A stretch of 22,852 nucleotides of DNA from Sphingomonadales bacterium (GTDB lineage Bacteria > Pseudomonadota > Alphaproteobacteria > Sphingomonadales > Sphingomonadaceae), in the NCBI GenBank assembly GCA_028868335.1, contig JAGWUU010000009.1, positions 1 through 22,852 of the forward strand. The letters run 5' to 3'. The position numbers and the translations under genes are program-made. Within the stretch, counting starts at the first letter, position 1. Each line of letters opens with the position of its first letter. Of this stretch, positions 14,860-22,767 are shown piece by piece. Under the pieces are notes generated by a model that saw nothing but the letters and a program-made list of their open reading frames with translations, was not told the origin of the DNA and did no database searches.

Positions 14860-15603
14860 ATGACCGAAATTTCCCGTCGCCATGCCCTCGGCTCCATTGC
14901 GCTCGGCGCTGCCGCTGCAACCGCACCCGTCGGCGTTGCCGCAGCCACAACACCCTCAACAGGAGGTTCTCCCATGCCATCCGCAGTACCTGCCTTCGCT
15001 GGCGCCCATCAGCCCAGGCCGCTCGCCTTCGATCCAGCCAAGCTTGACGGCCTCTCGGAGAAGCTCATCCGCTCGCACTGGGAGAACAACTACCAGGGTT
15101 CGGTGAAGACGCTCAACATGATCGAGGGGCGCCTTGCGGCCGCGATGGCCGACAAGGACCTGCCGCCTGTCGTCTATGGCGGCGTCAAGCGCGAAGAGTT
15201 GCACCGGACGGGCTCGGTAATCCTTCACGAACTCTACTTCGAGCAGCTTGGCGGCAACGGTCAGGCTTCCGACGGCATCCGCGACGCGCTGGCCGCAAGC
15301 CACGGCTCGTTCGAGGCCTGGGAAGCCGAGTTCCGCCGTACCGCCATGGCGCTTGCCGGGGGATCGGGCTGGGCGATCCTCGCGTGGAACCAATACACCC
15401 GATCGCTCCACAACTACTGGGCCTGGGACCATACCAACGGTCCGGTTTCGGGCATGCCGCTGCTGGTGCTCGACATGTACGAACATGCCTTCCACATGGA
15501 TTACGGCACGGCGGCGGCGAAATACGTCGATGCCTTCATGCGCAATCTCGACTGGGCTGTTGTCGATCGGCGGTTCCATGCGGCCTCTGGCACAAAGGCG
15601 TAA
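14860..15603 (+). CDS. chrC: Fe/Mn superoxide dismutase, ChrC-like, Tat signal
   Basis: This 247-residue protein is a Fe/Mn-type superoxide dismutase of the divergent ChrC branch found in chromate-resistance clusters. The four metal ligands align with E. coli SodB: H73 (SHWENN), H123 (ILHELYFEQLG), D205 and H209 (LDMYEHAFHMDYG). The usual KHHxxY stretch after the first ligand is replaced by ENNYQG, so the gateway Tyr has no direct counterpart. Residues 1-30 form a Tat-like signal (SRRHAL at 5-10, then an Ala-rich core ending in AAA). AGGAGA precedes ATG 14860, but a stronger AGGAGG precedes an in-frame ATG at 14974, which would give a signal-less 209-residue form. The ChrB-domain gene follows after four bases. 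Confidence 0.88.
   Translation: MTEISRRHALGSIALGAAAATAPVGVAAATTPSTGGSPMPSAVPAFAGAHQPRPLAFDPAKLDGLSEKLIRSHWENNYQGSVKTLNMIEGRLAAAMADKDLPPVVYGGVKREELHRTGSVILHELYFEQLGGNGQASDGIRDALAASHGSFEAWEAEFRRTAMALAGGSGWAILAWNQYTRSLHNYWAWDHTNGPVSGMPLLVLDMYEHAFHMDYGTAAAKYVDAFMRNLDWAVVDRRFHAASGTKA
14961..14966 (+). promoter_or_regulatory. Internal Shine-Dalgarno within the dismutase gene
   Basis: A perfect AGGAGG lies seven bases before the in-frame ATG at 14974 (Met39), just after the Tat-like signal region. It resembles the site before the first start: both read AACAGGAG, then six to seven bases, then CCCATG. It may direct synthesis of a cytoplasmic isoform. Confidence 0.6.
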
Positions 15604-15607
15604 TGCG

Positions 15608-16078
15608 ATGAAATGGGTCACGCGCGAACGCCCCAAGATCGACCGGATCGCCTGCCCGTGGCTGATCCGGCGATTCATCGAACCCGATGCCGAGTTCCTC
15701 TATGTCCCCGCACCGCAGGTACTAGAGGTTGCAGAGGCGCAGCAGGCGATCCCTTACGACATCCCCGGCGTCGAGTTCAGCCATGTCGGCGACAAGTGCA
15801 GCTTCGATGCCTTCCTCGACAGGTACGACCTCGATGACCCGGCCCTCCTTCAACTGGCCGGGATCGTCCGCGGCGCCGACACCTCACGCCTCGACCTGAC
15901 ACCGCAATCGGCCGGGCTGTTCGCGCTGTCGCTGGGACTGTCGGCGAACTTCGCCGACGATCACGAGATGCTCGAACACGGTATGGTGATGTACGATGCC
16001 CTCTATGCCTGGTGCCAGTCCTGCCAGGCCGAGGCACACCGATGGCCCCCGGATATGAGCAAGCGGGCAACGCAATGA
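15608..16078 (+). CDS. Stand-alone ChrB C-terminal-domain protein
   Basis: This 156-residue protein matches the C-terminal domain of ChrB chromate-resistance proteins. Visible signatures are IDRIACPWLIRRFI (11-24) with DAEFLYVP (27-34), FSHVGDKCSFDAFL (57-70) and, near the end, MYDALYAWC (128-136). Full-length ChrB is about 300 residues with a separate N-terminal part; that part is absent here. The gene starts four bases after the dismutase stop, so the two are surely co-transcribed. ChrB is reported to regulate or support chromate resistance. With the ChrA transporter gene destroyed upstream, the current role of this pair is unclear and may be general redox or metal-stress protection. Confidence 0.85.
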   Translation: MKWVTRERPKIDRIACPWLIRRFIEPDAEFLYVPAPQVLEVAEAQQAIPYDIPGVEFSHVGDKCSFDAFLDRYDLDDPALLQLAGIVRGADTSRLDLTPQSAGLFALSLGLSANFADDHEMLEHGMVMYDALYAWCQSCQAEAHRWPPDMSKRATQ

Positions 16079-16289
16079 TGGTGAAATAGCGAGGGGCACG
16101 GGCATTCGACAATGGTAGGAGACTGAAGAAATAGCTGGCAGTGATGTCCGGTCCCCCAGCCGCATGACGAGCCTGCCGGTTCAATGTGCGTGCGGGGCCA
16201 ATCTCAGGGACTTCGCACCCACAGGAGCAAGCCGGACGACCTGCGGAACACAGCGCGTCAGCAGCCGCGCAGTCCGCAGCACTCAATCG
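16079..16289. other. Non-coding stretch between chrB-like gene and IS remnant
   Basis: No gene was recognised. Frames crossing it are short or are shadows of the chrB-like gene. It probably includes degraded sequence from the insertion event that left the transposase remnant that follows. Confidence 0.4.
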
Positions 16290-16531
16290 GGAACCGCAAT
16301 CACCAGCATCTCGCTCACCACGACCCTCCGCTTCAAAAGTGCCGATGGGCCCAGGGGCGCTCGTCGCGCAAGATCCAGCGGGAGTTCGAACACATCCGCA
16401 AGCGCCACTGCGGTCAACGCTTCTGGGACAAGCGTTACTTCTCGACCACCGCAGGCAACATCACCGACGGCGTTGTCATGGCCCGTCTCGACCGACATGT
16501 CGCCAAGGATGGTTTCAGCCCTTCCGCATGA
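16290..16531 (+). pseudogene. IS200/IS605-type TnpA transposase remnant
   Basis: A frame ending in TGA at 16529-16531 encodes the C-terminal half of a Y1 (HUH) transposase. GRSSRKIQREFEHIRKRH is followed by GQRFWDKRYFSTTAGNITD, which matches the KGRSSxxIxxEF...FWARGYFxxTxGNxTD pattern of IS200/IS605 TnpA. A degraded HUH motif is visible as HQH near 16301-16309, followed by a PP pair and an apparent short deletion. The catalytic Tyr expected shortly after GNITD is not present (VVMARLDRH). No upstream TnpA start, partner tnpB or intact ends were found, so the element is dead. Confidence 0.75.
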
Positions 16532-16647
16532 TCCTACCGGCATCAGTCGGTCAGGTGCCGGCACGAGGTTGACGTCATCGAGCAAAGCTGTTTTCCTGCT
16601 CTTTGTCTTTGCAAACCCATCGCACAACGGGGTGCTTCCAAACTAGG

Positions 16648-17562
16648 ATGAAGCTGCCGCCACTCAATGCCTTGCGCGCCTTTGAGGCCGCCGCGCGCCT
16701 TGGAGGCTATGTCGCCGCCGGTACTGAACTGGGTATCTCGTCGGCGGCGATCAGCCAGCAGGTGCGCAAGCTGGAAGATTTTCTGGGCAAACAGGTGTTC
16801 ATCCGCCGGAATAACGGGGTGGTGCTGACCGATGCGGGCGACGCGCTGTTCGATGGCGCGCGCGAAGCGTTCCGCCTGATTTCGCTGGCGACCGAGCGCC
16901 ACGCCTCCCCGCGCTCCAACCGCCCGCTTGTGGTCAGCAGCATCGGCTCGATCGCTGAAAAGTGGCTAGTGCCACGCCTGGTCGCTTACCGGCGCACGCA
17001 CTCCGATTTTCGCTTCAACCTGCGCATCGAACCTGATCCGATAAATTTCAACGGCCACGACATTGACCTGCGCCTAGGGTATGACGCCTCGCAATATTCC
17101 GGCATGGCAGTCACTACGCTCGGCCGCGATACGGTGATGCCAATGTGCAGCCCGACCTATCTGCAAGCCCATCCCGAGTTGCTGGATGCAGGCATGGCGG
17201 CGGCTGTTGCGCAAGATTTGCTGCATACCACTTGGGGACCGCTGTTCGGGTCGTTGCCTGGCTGGTCGGATTGGTATGCCGCCGCCGGCCTTGTTCCAGA
17301 CGTCGTCGCGACGGGCAGCCAGGTGGGAAATTCCGGCGCGACGCTCGATCTGGCCAGATGCGGGCTGGGTATTGCACTGGGCCAGCGGATGATGGCCGAG
17401 GCCGATCTCGCGGAAGGGCGATTGATCGCGTTGTCAGCGATATCGGTGCCGCTGGGTCACCCCTATTGCCTGGTTCACGAGGTCAGTCGACAGAACAAAC
17501 ACCATATGGCGGGGCTGGTCGAATGGCTGACTGGCGGTTTCGATGCGACAGGCGCGGTCTAG
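16648..17562 (+). CDS. LysR-family regulator (GcvA-like)
   Basis: This 304-residue LysR regulator begins PPLNALRAFEAAARLGGY, the opening typical of the GcvA-like branch. Its helix-turn-helix lies in residues 3-62 (ISSAAISQQVRKLEDFLGKQ), followed by a substrate-binding domain (about 90-295). ATG 16648 fits the family N-terminus; an upstream ATG in the same frame adds an unrelated stretch. It has no good Shine-Dalgarno site. The next gene, a 2-oxoglutarate-dependent oxygenase, starts about 100 bases downstream in the same direction, so co-transcription or direct regulation is likely. GcvA-like regulators often sense amino acids or related small molecules, but the effector here is unknown. Confidence 0.88.
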   Translation: MKLPPLNALRAFEAAARLGGYVAAGTELGISSAAISQQVRKLEDFLGKQVFIRRNNGVVLTDAGDALFDGAREAFRLISLATERHASPRSNRPLVVSSIGSIAEKWLVPRLVAYRRTHSDFRFNLRIEPDPINFNGHDIDLRLGYDASQYSGMAVTTLGRDTVMPMCSPTYLQAHPELLDAGMAAAVAQDLLHTTWGPLFGSLPGWSDWYAAAGLVPDVVATGSQVGNSGATLDLARCGLGIALGQRMMAEADLAEGRLIALSAISVPLGHPYCLVHEVSRQNKHHMAGLVEWLTGGFDATGAV

Positions 17563-17569
17563 CCTGACT

Positions 17570-17622
17570 AAGAAAAACAAGCCCAGAGGCAACAATCTGC
17601 CACGTTGCATAAAGTTTTTCTT
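17570..17622. repeat. Long-spaced inverted repeat after the LysR gene
   Basis: AAGAAAAAC (17570-17578) and GTTTTTCTT (17614-17622) are perfect 9-base reverse complements separated by 35 bases. They lie in the only gap between the LysR gene and the oxygenase gene, and could be paired half-sites of a regulator or a weak transcript fold. Confidence 0.4.
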
Positions 17623-17634
17623 GCGCGCAGTTTG

Positions 17635-17652
17635 CTCCAGCTAGTTCTGGAG
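17635..17652 (+). promoter_or_regulatory. Hairpin enclosing the oxygenase Shine-Dalgarno
   Basis: CTCCAG (17635-17640) and CTGGAG (17647-17652) form a perfect 6-bp stem around CTAGTT. The GGAG at 17649-17652, eight bases before the GTG at 17661, is the only ribosome binding site visible and would be paired in this hairpin. This could limit translation until the fold opens. Confidence 0.45.
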
Positions 17653-17660
17653 TGATTGCC

Positions 17661-18455
17661 GTGGAAACCATTCTCGATTTGACAATCTATCCCATCGATC
17701 GCCCCGGCAGTCCGGAATATGTGGCGCTGGTCGATCGCTGCCGGGAATCGTTGCAGGCCGAGGGTATGTTCGAATTGCCGGGCTTCATGCGCCCTGAGAT
17801 TGCGGCGAAGGCGGCGGCACTCGCGGCGCCGGCAATGGCCAATCAAAGCTTCCGCCACGCCAGGACGCACAACATCTACTTCCTTGACGAAGTGGAAGGA
17901 ATCGGTCCGGACCATCCCGCCCTCGGCAAGGTCGATAGTGTCAACCACACCCTTTGTGGTGATCAGATCGACGGCAATCCGGTGCTTGATCTCTACGATT
18001 GGGAGCCGTTCGCCGCCTTTCTGGCCGCGACGATGGACAAGCAGGCACTCTACCGCATGAACGATCCCATTGCGCGGGTGAACATCCAGAGTACCCGGGC
18101 GGGAGAGGCGTTGAACTGGCATTTCGACCGATCGGAATTCACCACGACTCTTTTGTTGCAGGCGCCGCAACAGGGTGGTGAGCTGGAATACCGCAAAAAC
18201 CTGCGCAGCCCGAACGATCACAATTTCGATGGGGTGGCCGCGGTTTTGCGCGGTGAAGATGCGCTCGTTCGCCGCCAGACCCTGCAAGTGGGCGCGCTCA
18301 ATGTATTTCGAGGGGTCAATACCCTGCATCGGGTAGTGCCGGTCTCCGGGCCGGTCGATCGCATGGTGGCGATTCTGTCCTATTATGAGAACCCCGGCGT
18401 TGCGATGACCGATGCGGAACTGAAAGGCTTTTACGGGCGCTCCACGGCGGCGTGA
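17661..18455 (+). CDS. Fe(II)/2-oxoglutarate oxygenase, BesD/HalD-like fold, HxD type
   Basis: This 264-residue protein carries the signature of a cupin-fold Fe(II)/2-oxoglutarate oxygenase. H154 and D156 lie in LNWHFDRSEFTTTLLLQAP, the distal His is H223 (VNTLHRVVP), and R234 is the likely 2-oxoglutarate-binding residue (GPVDRMVAILSYYENPG). The HFDxSxFTxTLLLQAP and GGELEY stretches recall the BesD/HalD group of free amino-acid halogenases. Halogenases carry Gly where this protein has D156, so it should hydroxylate rather than halogenate. GTG 17661 was chosen because GGAG lies eight bases upstream; the GTG at 17652 overlaps that site. A LysR gene precedes it and a TonB-receptor operon converges on it. 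The substrate is unknown. Confidence 0.8.
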   Translation: METILDLTIYPIDRPGSPEYVALVDRCRESLQAEGMFELPGFMRPEIAAKAAALAAPAMANQSFRHARTHNIYFLDEVEGIGPDHPALGKVDSVNHTLCGDQIDGNPVLDLYDWEPFAAFLAATMDKQALYRMNDPIARVNIQSTRAGEALNWHFDRSEFTTTLLLQAPQQGGELEYRKNLRSPNDHNFDGVAAVLRGEDALVRRQTLQVGALNVFRGVNTLHRVVPVSGPVDRMVAILSYYENPGVAMTDAELKGFYGRSTAA

Positions 18456-18480
18456 CAACAGCCGCTCGCCCGGCGGGGTA

Positions 18481-18519
18481 AAAAATGGGGCGGCAAGCAT
18501 GGCTTGCCGCCCCATTTTT
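18481..18519. terminator. Bidirectional Rho-independent terminator
   Basis: The 18 bases 18481-18498 (A-rich, then GGGGCGGCAAGC) are perfectly complementary to 18502-18519 (GCTTGCCGCCCC, then T-rich), with a 3-base loop ATG. The A-run on one side and T-run on the other let it terminate both the oxygenase gene from the left and the TonB-receptor operon from the right. Confidence 0.95.
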
Positions 18520-18525
18520 GCATGA

Positions 18526-20910
18526 TCAGAATTTCTGACCCAGCTTGATGCCGAAATATTGCGGCTTGATCGGGTATATCCGATAGAATTGCCCCGACGT
18601 CGACGGCGCGGTGAATACGTTGTGTGAAAGCGAGCCGCGCTTGTCGAATGCGTTCTGAATGAACAATTCGACGCTGGTGTTGCCTTTGCTTCCGCCTGCC
18701 GCGAAGTCGAAGGTCGAGAAGCCAAGGCTGTTGCCGACTATCGCATTGTCGCTGGTGCCCAGCAGGCTGGTCGAACTTGATTGGTGCAGCATGCTCCCCT
18801 GAATGTGCGCAGCGATCGGGCCGAGCGCGAATTCGTAGCGGGCGGTCGTCGTCACCTTGAAGCGTGGTTGCACCGGCAAGCGCGTCCCCTTGGGAGAGGT
18901 GATGCCGGCTGTACAATCCTGCGTGCTGTTTGCACCCACGAGGCAGAAATCCGAAGCCAAAGCCGCGTCATTGTAGGCACCGGAAGCCGTCAGGGAAAAT
19001 CCGGTTACCGGACGAAGTTGCACGTCGAGCTCTGCGCCATATACTCGGGCTTTGCCTGCGTTGTATATGTTGGTCAGCCCACCACTGCCTGCAACGATCA
19101 GGGCAAATTGCAAATTTTTCCAACGTTCGTAGTAAACCGCGCCGTTGATGCGCAGCTTGCGATCGAGCCAGCTCGTCTTCCACCCCAGTTCGAAATTGTC
19201 GAGTGTGTCAGGCGTGTAGGGGTTTACGCCCGGTCTGCGATTGTTGCCACCCGGACGGAACCCCGTGGAATAGGTGAAATAGACCATTCGATCCTGGTCG
19301 ACCTGCCAGGTCAAGTTGACCTTGTGGGTCTCGCCCGATGCCACGACCTTCTTGTTGAGATTGGAGCACGAATCGATAGTTGGGAAAGGCACCGTGCAGC
19401 TTGCCGGGGCATCATAGGAATAGCCGGAAAAACCGGTTAACGTGTTTTTCGAGATGAAGCCACGAATACCGCCCGTCAACGACAGGTTGCGGGTGATGTC
19501 GTAGGTGGCCTGTCCGAACATGGCGTAGTCGCGATCAATGATACGGGCATTGGTCAGGAAAATACTGTCGCCCCAGACCGTGCTGCCATCCCACCAGCCG
19601 GCATAGACGTTCTGGCCCACACCGGGTGCGAAGTAGTCAAGCACGGACTGGTTGGTCTGCCGCTGCATGAACATGCCAATCGTAAGGCGCAGTGGCTTGT
19701 CGGAGGGAGAATTGACTCGCAATTCGTGCGTCTGCTTGGTCTGGTTTTGCGATCCAAAGAACCATTGGGTTGGATTGATATCAGCCCCGCTCGCGGTCTT
19801 GAAGTAGTTGACATTCGGTGTCGAGTCATAGGCCACGGTATAATAGCTGTAGTCAGACTGGTTCCTGATGCGACGGCCCATAAATCCGCCGGAATAGACA
19901 AGATCCCAGTTGCCGACTTTGCCCTGAACGGTCAGCGCAGCCTGATACCATTCATCGAGATTGGATTCCGGCGTAAAATCATGCACCTGCAAATCACCGG
20001 CATTTGGGTCATAGAGAAATGAACCATGGCTCTTTTGGTGCTGGGCCATCAGTTGCGGCGTGACCGTCCAGTTGTCATCCAGTTCGATCCCCAGGGCGAG
20101 CCGGCCGCCGTAGGTTTCGACATCATTGAAGTTGTCCTTCACGAACGCGGCATTGGTGGCGGTGTAAGGGCTGGTGACTGTAGATCCATCTGGTGCCGTG
20201 TAAGGCCGCTGATAAGTGCGGCTTTTGAATGTATTATCGATATAGCCGCCATCGTGTTCATACCAACCGACCGCGCGCAGCGCCACATTTGAGGCCAGTG
20301 GCAGATTCACGTAACCTTCCACGGTGCCGCCCGCGTTCCCCTTGCCGTATTTCGCCCCCGTAACGTCGATCGCGGCTGAAAACTTCTTCGGATCGGGCTT
20401 GTTGGTAATGATGCGCAGCGTGCCCGACAGCGAGCTAGCGCCGTAAAGCGTGCCTTGCGGCCCCGAGAGTGCCTCGACCCGGTTCACGTCATAGACGTGA
20501 ACATCGAGTGTCGAGCCGATCGTGGTTACGGGAATTTCGTCGACATAGACACCGCTGGTCGGCAGCGCACCAAAGGGCAGGCCGTCCCCACCCGAGGTGA
20601 TCCCGCGGAAGAACACCTGACTCTGGCCCGGTCCGAACGACTGAAACGAAACACTTGGCAACTGCTTGGCGTAGTCGTCAAAGTTGGAAACCTGGTGCTG
20701 TTCAAGGGTGACCGCGCCCAGCGCCTGAAGGCTGATTGGCACCTTCTGGATGCTTTCCGAGCGCTTTTGCGCGGTGACGACGATTTCTCCGCCGCCATTA
20801 TCCTGGCCGCCGCTCGATTGCGCCAGCGCCTGTCCCGCCAATAGTGTCGAAACCGAAGTTCCGGCCAGAATGGTGCCCAGGCGCAGCATCTGTCGTAATG
20901 TTGATCTCAT
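18526..20910 (-). CDS. TonB-dependent outer-membrane receptor
   Basis: This 794-residue receptor imports a ligand across the outer membrane using TonB energy. A Sec signal peptide ends at about ALA30. The TonB box EIVVTAQKR is at 42-50. The plug domain (about 55-180) has PISLQALG, VFFRGITSGG, VDEIPV and VEALSGPQGTLYGASSLSG. The remaining 600 residues form the beta-barrel, ending in the aromatic FGIKLGQKF. No N-terminal signalling (STN) domain is present, so it is not a FecA-type transducer. ATG 20910 was chosen because a signal peptide begins there; the frame extends further upstream into the sulfotransferase gene. It follows the sulfotransferase by 40 bases in one operon. The ligand cannot be inferred from sequence. 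Confidence 0.93.
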   Translation of the reverse strand: MRSTLRQMLRLGTILAGTSVSTLLAGQALAQSSGGQDNGGGEIVVTAQKRSESIQKVPISLQALGAVTLEQHQVSNFDDYAKQLPSVSFQSFGPGQSQVFFRGITSGGDGLPFGALPTSGVYVDEIPVTTIGSTLDVHVYDVNRVEALSGPQGTLYGASSLSGTLRIITNKPDPKKFSAAIDVTGAKYGKGNAGGTVEGYVNLPLASNVALRAVGWYEHDGGYIDNTFKSRTYQRPYTAPDGSTVTSPYTATNAAFVKDNFNDVETYGGRLALGIELDDNWTVTPQLMAQHQKSHGSFLYDPNAGDLQVHDFTPESNLDEWYQAALTVQGKVGNWDLVYSGGFMGRRIRNQSDYSYYTVAYDSTPNVNYFKTASGADINPTQWFFGSQNQTKQTHELRVNSPSDKPLRLTIGMFMQRQTNQSVLDYFAPGVGQNVYAGWWDGSTVWGDSIFLTNARIIDRDYAMFGQATYDITRNLSLTGGIRGFISKNTLTGFSGYSYDAPASCTVPFPTIDSCSNLNKKVVASGETHKVNLTWQVDQDRMVYFTYSTGFRPGGNNRRPGVNPYTPDTLDNFELGWKTSWLDRKLRINGAVYYERWKNLQFALIVAGSGGLTNIYNAGKARVYGAELDVQLRPVTGFSLTASGAYNDAALASDFCLVGANSTQDCTAGITSPKGTRLPVQPRFKVTTTARYEFALGPIAAHIQGSMLHQSSSTSLLGTSDNAIVGNSLGFSTFDFAAGGSKGNTSVELFIQNAFDKRGSLSHNVFTAPSTSGQFYRIYPIKPQYFGIKLGQKF

Positions 20911-20950
20911 AATAGCTGTAGACTCCCTGAAAGGACCGGGTGTCATCCGG

Positions 20951-22687
20951 TCAACTGGCACTCGGTTGATCTGTTTCATATTTCCCGGCGAGCGGCCCCA
21001 AGGCGGCGCGCAAAGGATCCAGCCAGGACGCAAAGCGGCGCCACTGGTCCAGCCCGTCACGGAAAACCGGTTGCCGCACCTGCTCGGCGCTGGGCGTGCG
21101 CACCGTGCGCCGATTTTTCCAGAAGGTAAGACAGGCATCGTCGAACGGCAGCGCGAGATGGGCAAGCAGGGCGCGCACCTCACGATCGGTATCGTCGACC
21201 AGCATTTCGTAGGACACGCGGTGCACCCGCCCCGGCATCGCCTCGTCGACCGCTGCCATCAGCCTGACGTAGTCAGAATAATAGCGCCCAAGATCACCGA
21301 GATCGTAGGTAAATTCCTGACCTTTGGCGAAATGCTGTTTGTAGGCAGCCCATCCCACCGCCATCGGCTGGCGCCGGACGTCGATGATCCGCGCGCGCGG
21401 CAGAATAGCCGCGATGATCGCCACGTTGAGCCAGTTGTTCGGCATCTTGTCGATGAACAGGGCCCGCCCCTCGCGACGGTAACTGTGCGTCAGGTCGTAG
21501 TATTCGCGACCGAGTGTAGCCTTGTCGTCGGGTGTAAGCGCCGCCAGCAACGTCGGCACACCGATGCCTTCAGCCTCGGCGCGGTCCGCCAGCCGGTCGG
21601 CGATCATCATCATTTCCGGCAGTTCCGCGGTGCCTTCGATTGCCGGATGGCTTGCCAGTATCTGCTCGACAAGGGTGGAACCGGAGCGCGGCAACCCGAC
21701 GATGAATATTGCCCCATCCTCGGCCCAGCCAGAGCCATCCTCAAGTCCTGTCCGGCGCGAGGCCAAAGCCGTGCACCAGTCATCCACCCGCGCCGTCACC
21801 TCGTTGGCGCGATAGTCCAGTTGCGCCCGTCGCAAACCATTGCCCAGCGCGTAGTGGGCAAAGGCTGCCACGTCCTCACCGCGATCTTCCAGAGCCTTTC
21901 CGAGCGCGAAGTGAAGGTGGAGACGATCGAATTCGTCGCTCGCCGACTCAACCTCCGACCGCATCGCCGCCAGATCGGAATCTGCAAAAACAAAGGTCTT
22001 GAGGTTGGCCAGACTCCACCACACCTCGCCAAAACCTGGCTCCAGATCCAGCGCCCTGTGATAGGCGATCACCGCTTCATCGGTGCGCCCCAGTGCCTTG
22101 AGCACGTGGCCATAGCTCATCCAGGCCTTGGCGTTCTCGGCATGCTTTGCCAGCGTGACAGCATAGACCGCTGCCGCTTCTTCCTGCCACCCCAGGCGTA
22201 CCATCAGCGCGGCATTGAGCATGGCCAGCGAAGGATTGTCGGGATCATCGGCGACAAGGCGTCGCACATCGGCCATTGCAGGTTCGAACCGGTTCATCCG
22301 CTGCAGTGTGCGGGCGCGCAGTTCGCGGGCCGGAGCATAGCCCGGCGCCAGTTGCAGCGCGCGGTCCAGCAAGCGGAGCGAATCGTCCTGCCGTCCCAGC
22401 TTCAGCGCCAGCATGGCCATTAGCCGGATCGCGGCGATGCTGGTCGGTCGCTGGCGCAATGTGGCGCGCAGGGCCTGTTCCGCCGCTGGCAAATTGTTGC
22501 GGTCAAGCTCGATCGCCGCCTGCACCAGAACCCGATCCCGACCGGCCGCGATCGCACTTGCCAGATAGGCCCGTTCCGCCAGTTCTGCGCTGCCTTGCCG
22601 TACCGCCGCATCGCCCTTGGCTTCCAAAGCTGCGGCGTCGAGTGCGCCGCCGTCGGCGATGGCCATGTCGAAGGCGATTCGCGTCAT
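20951..22687 (-). CDS. TPR-repeat sulfotransferase
   Basis: This 578-residue protein has no signal peptide and two parts. Residues of about 20-230 are tetratricopeptide repeats (for example AEQALRATLRQRPTSIAAIR, the LLDRALQLAPGYAPAR unit and AVIAYHRALDLEPGFGEVW). Residues of about 325-560 form a PAPS-dependent sulfotransferase domain: the 5'-phosphosulfate loop IVGLPRSGSTLVEQIL is at 329-344, and the 3'-phosphate region RIIDVRRQPMAVGWAAYK at 433-450. It would transfer sulfate to an unknown small molecule or protein in the cytoplasm, with the TPR part selecting the partner. It is the first gene of an operon with the TonB-dependent receptor; the start ATG 22687 has no clear Shine-Dalgarno sequence. 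Confidence 0.9.
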   Translation of the reverse strand: MTRIAFDMAIADGGALDAAALEAKGDAAVRQGSAELAERAYLASAIAAGRDRVLVQAAIELDRNNLPAAEQALRATLRQRPTSIAAIRLMAMLALKLGRQDDSLRLLDRALQLAPGYAPARELRARTLQRMNRFEPAMADVRRLVADDPDNPSLAMLNAALMVRLGWQEEAAAVYAVTLAKHAENAKAWMSYGHVLKALGRTDEAVIAYHRALDLEPGFGEVWWSLANLKTFVFADSDLAAMRSEVESASDEFDRLHLHFALGKALEDRGEDVAAFAHYALGNGLRRAQLDYRANEVTARVDDWCTALASRRTGLEDGSGWAEDGAIFIVGLPRSGSTLVEQILASHPAIEGTAELPEMMMIADRLADRAEAEGIGVPTLLAALTPDDKATLGREYYDLTHSYRREGRALFIDKMPNNWLNVAIIAAILPRARIIDVRRQPMAVGWAAYKQHFAKGQEFTYDLGDLGRYYSDYVRLMAAVDEAMPGRVHRVSYEMLVDDTDREVRALLAHLALPFDDACLTFWKNRRTVRTPSAEQVRQPVFRDGLDQWRRFASWLDPLRAALGPLAGKYETDQPSAS

Positions 22688-22767
22688 CGGGCCAGCCGGA
22701 CCAATTTGGATTGCAAACGAAACATTAGTCAGCCCTTGAGACTAGACGGGGAGGCCAAATGCTGCAT

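Noticed and set aside
14629..14883. Minus-strand frame of 84 codons opposite the chrA remnant
   Set aside because: No recognisable domain, and the + strand carries clear ChrA similarity over the same bases.
20911..21183. N-terminal extension of the TonB-receptor frame
   Set aside because: It overlaps the sulfotransferase C-terminus, and a proper signal peptide begins at 20910.
20750..22423. 557-codon + strand frame
   Set aside because: It is antisense to the TPR-sulfotransferase and the start of the receptor gene, and contains no recognisable domain.
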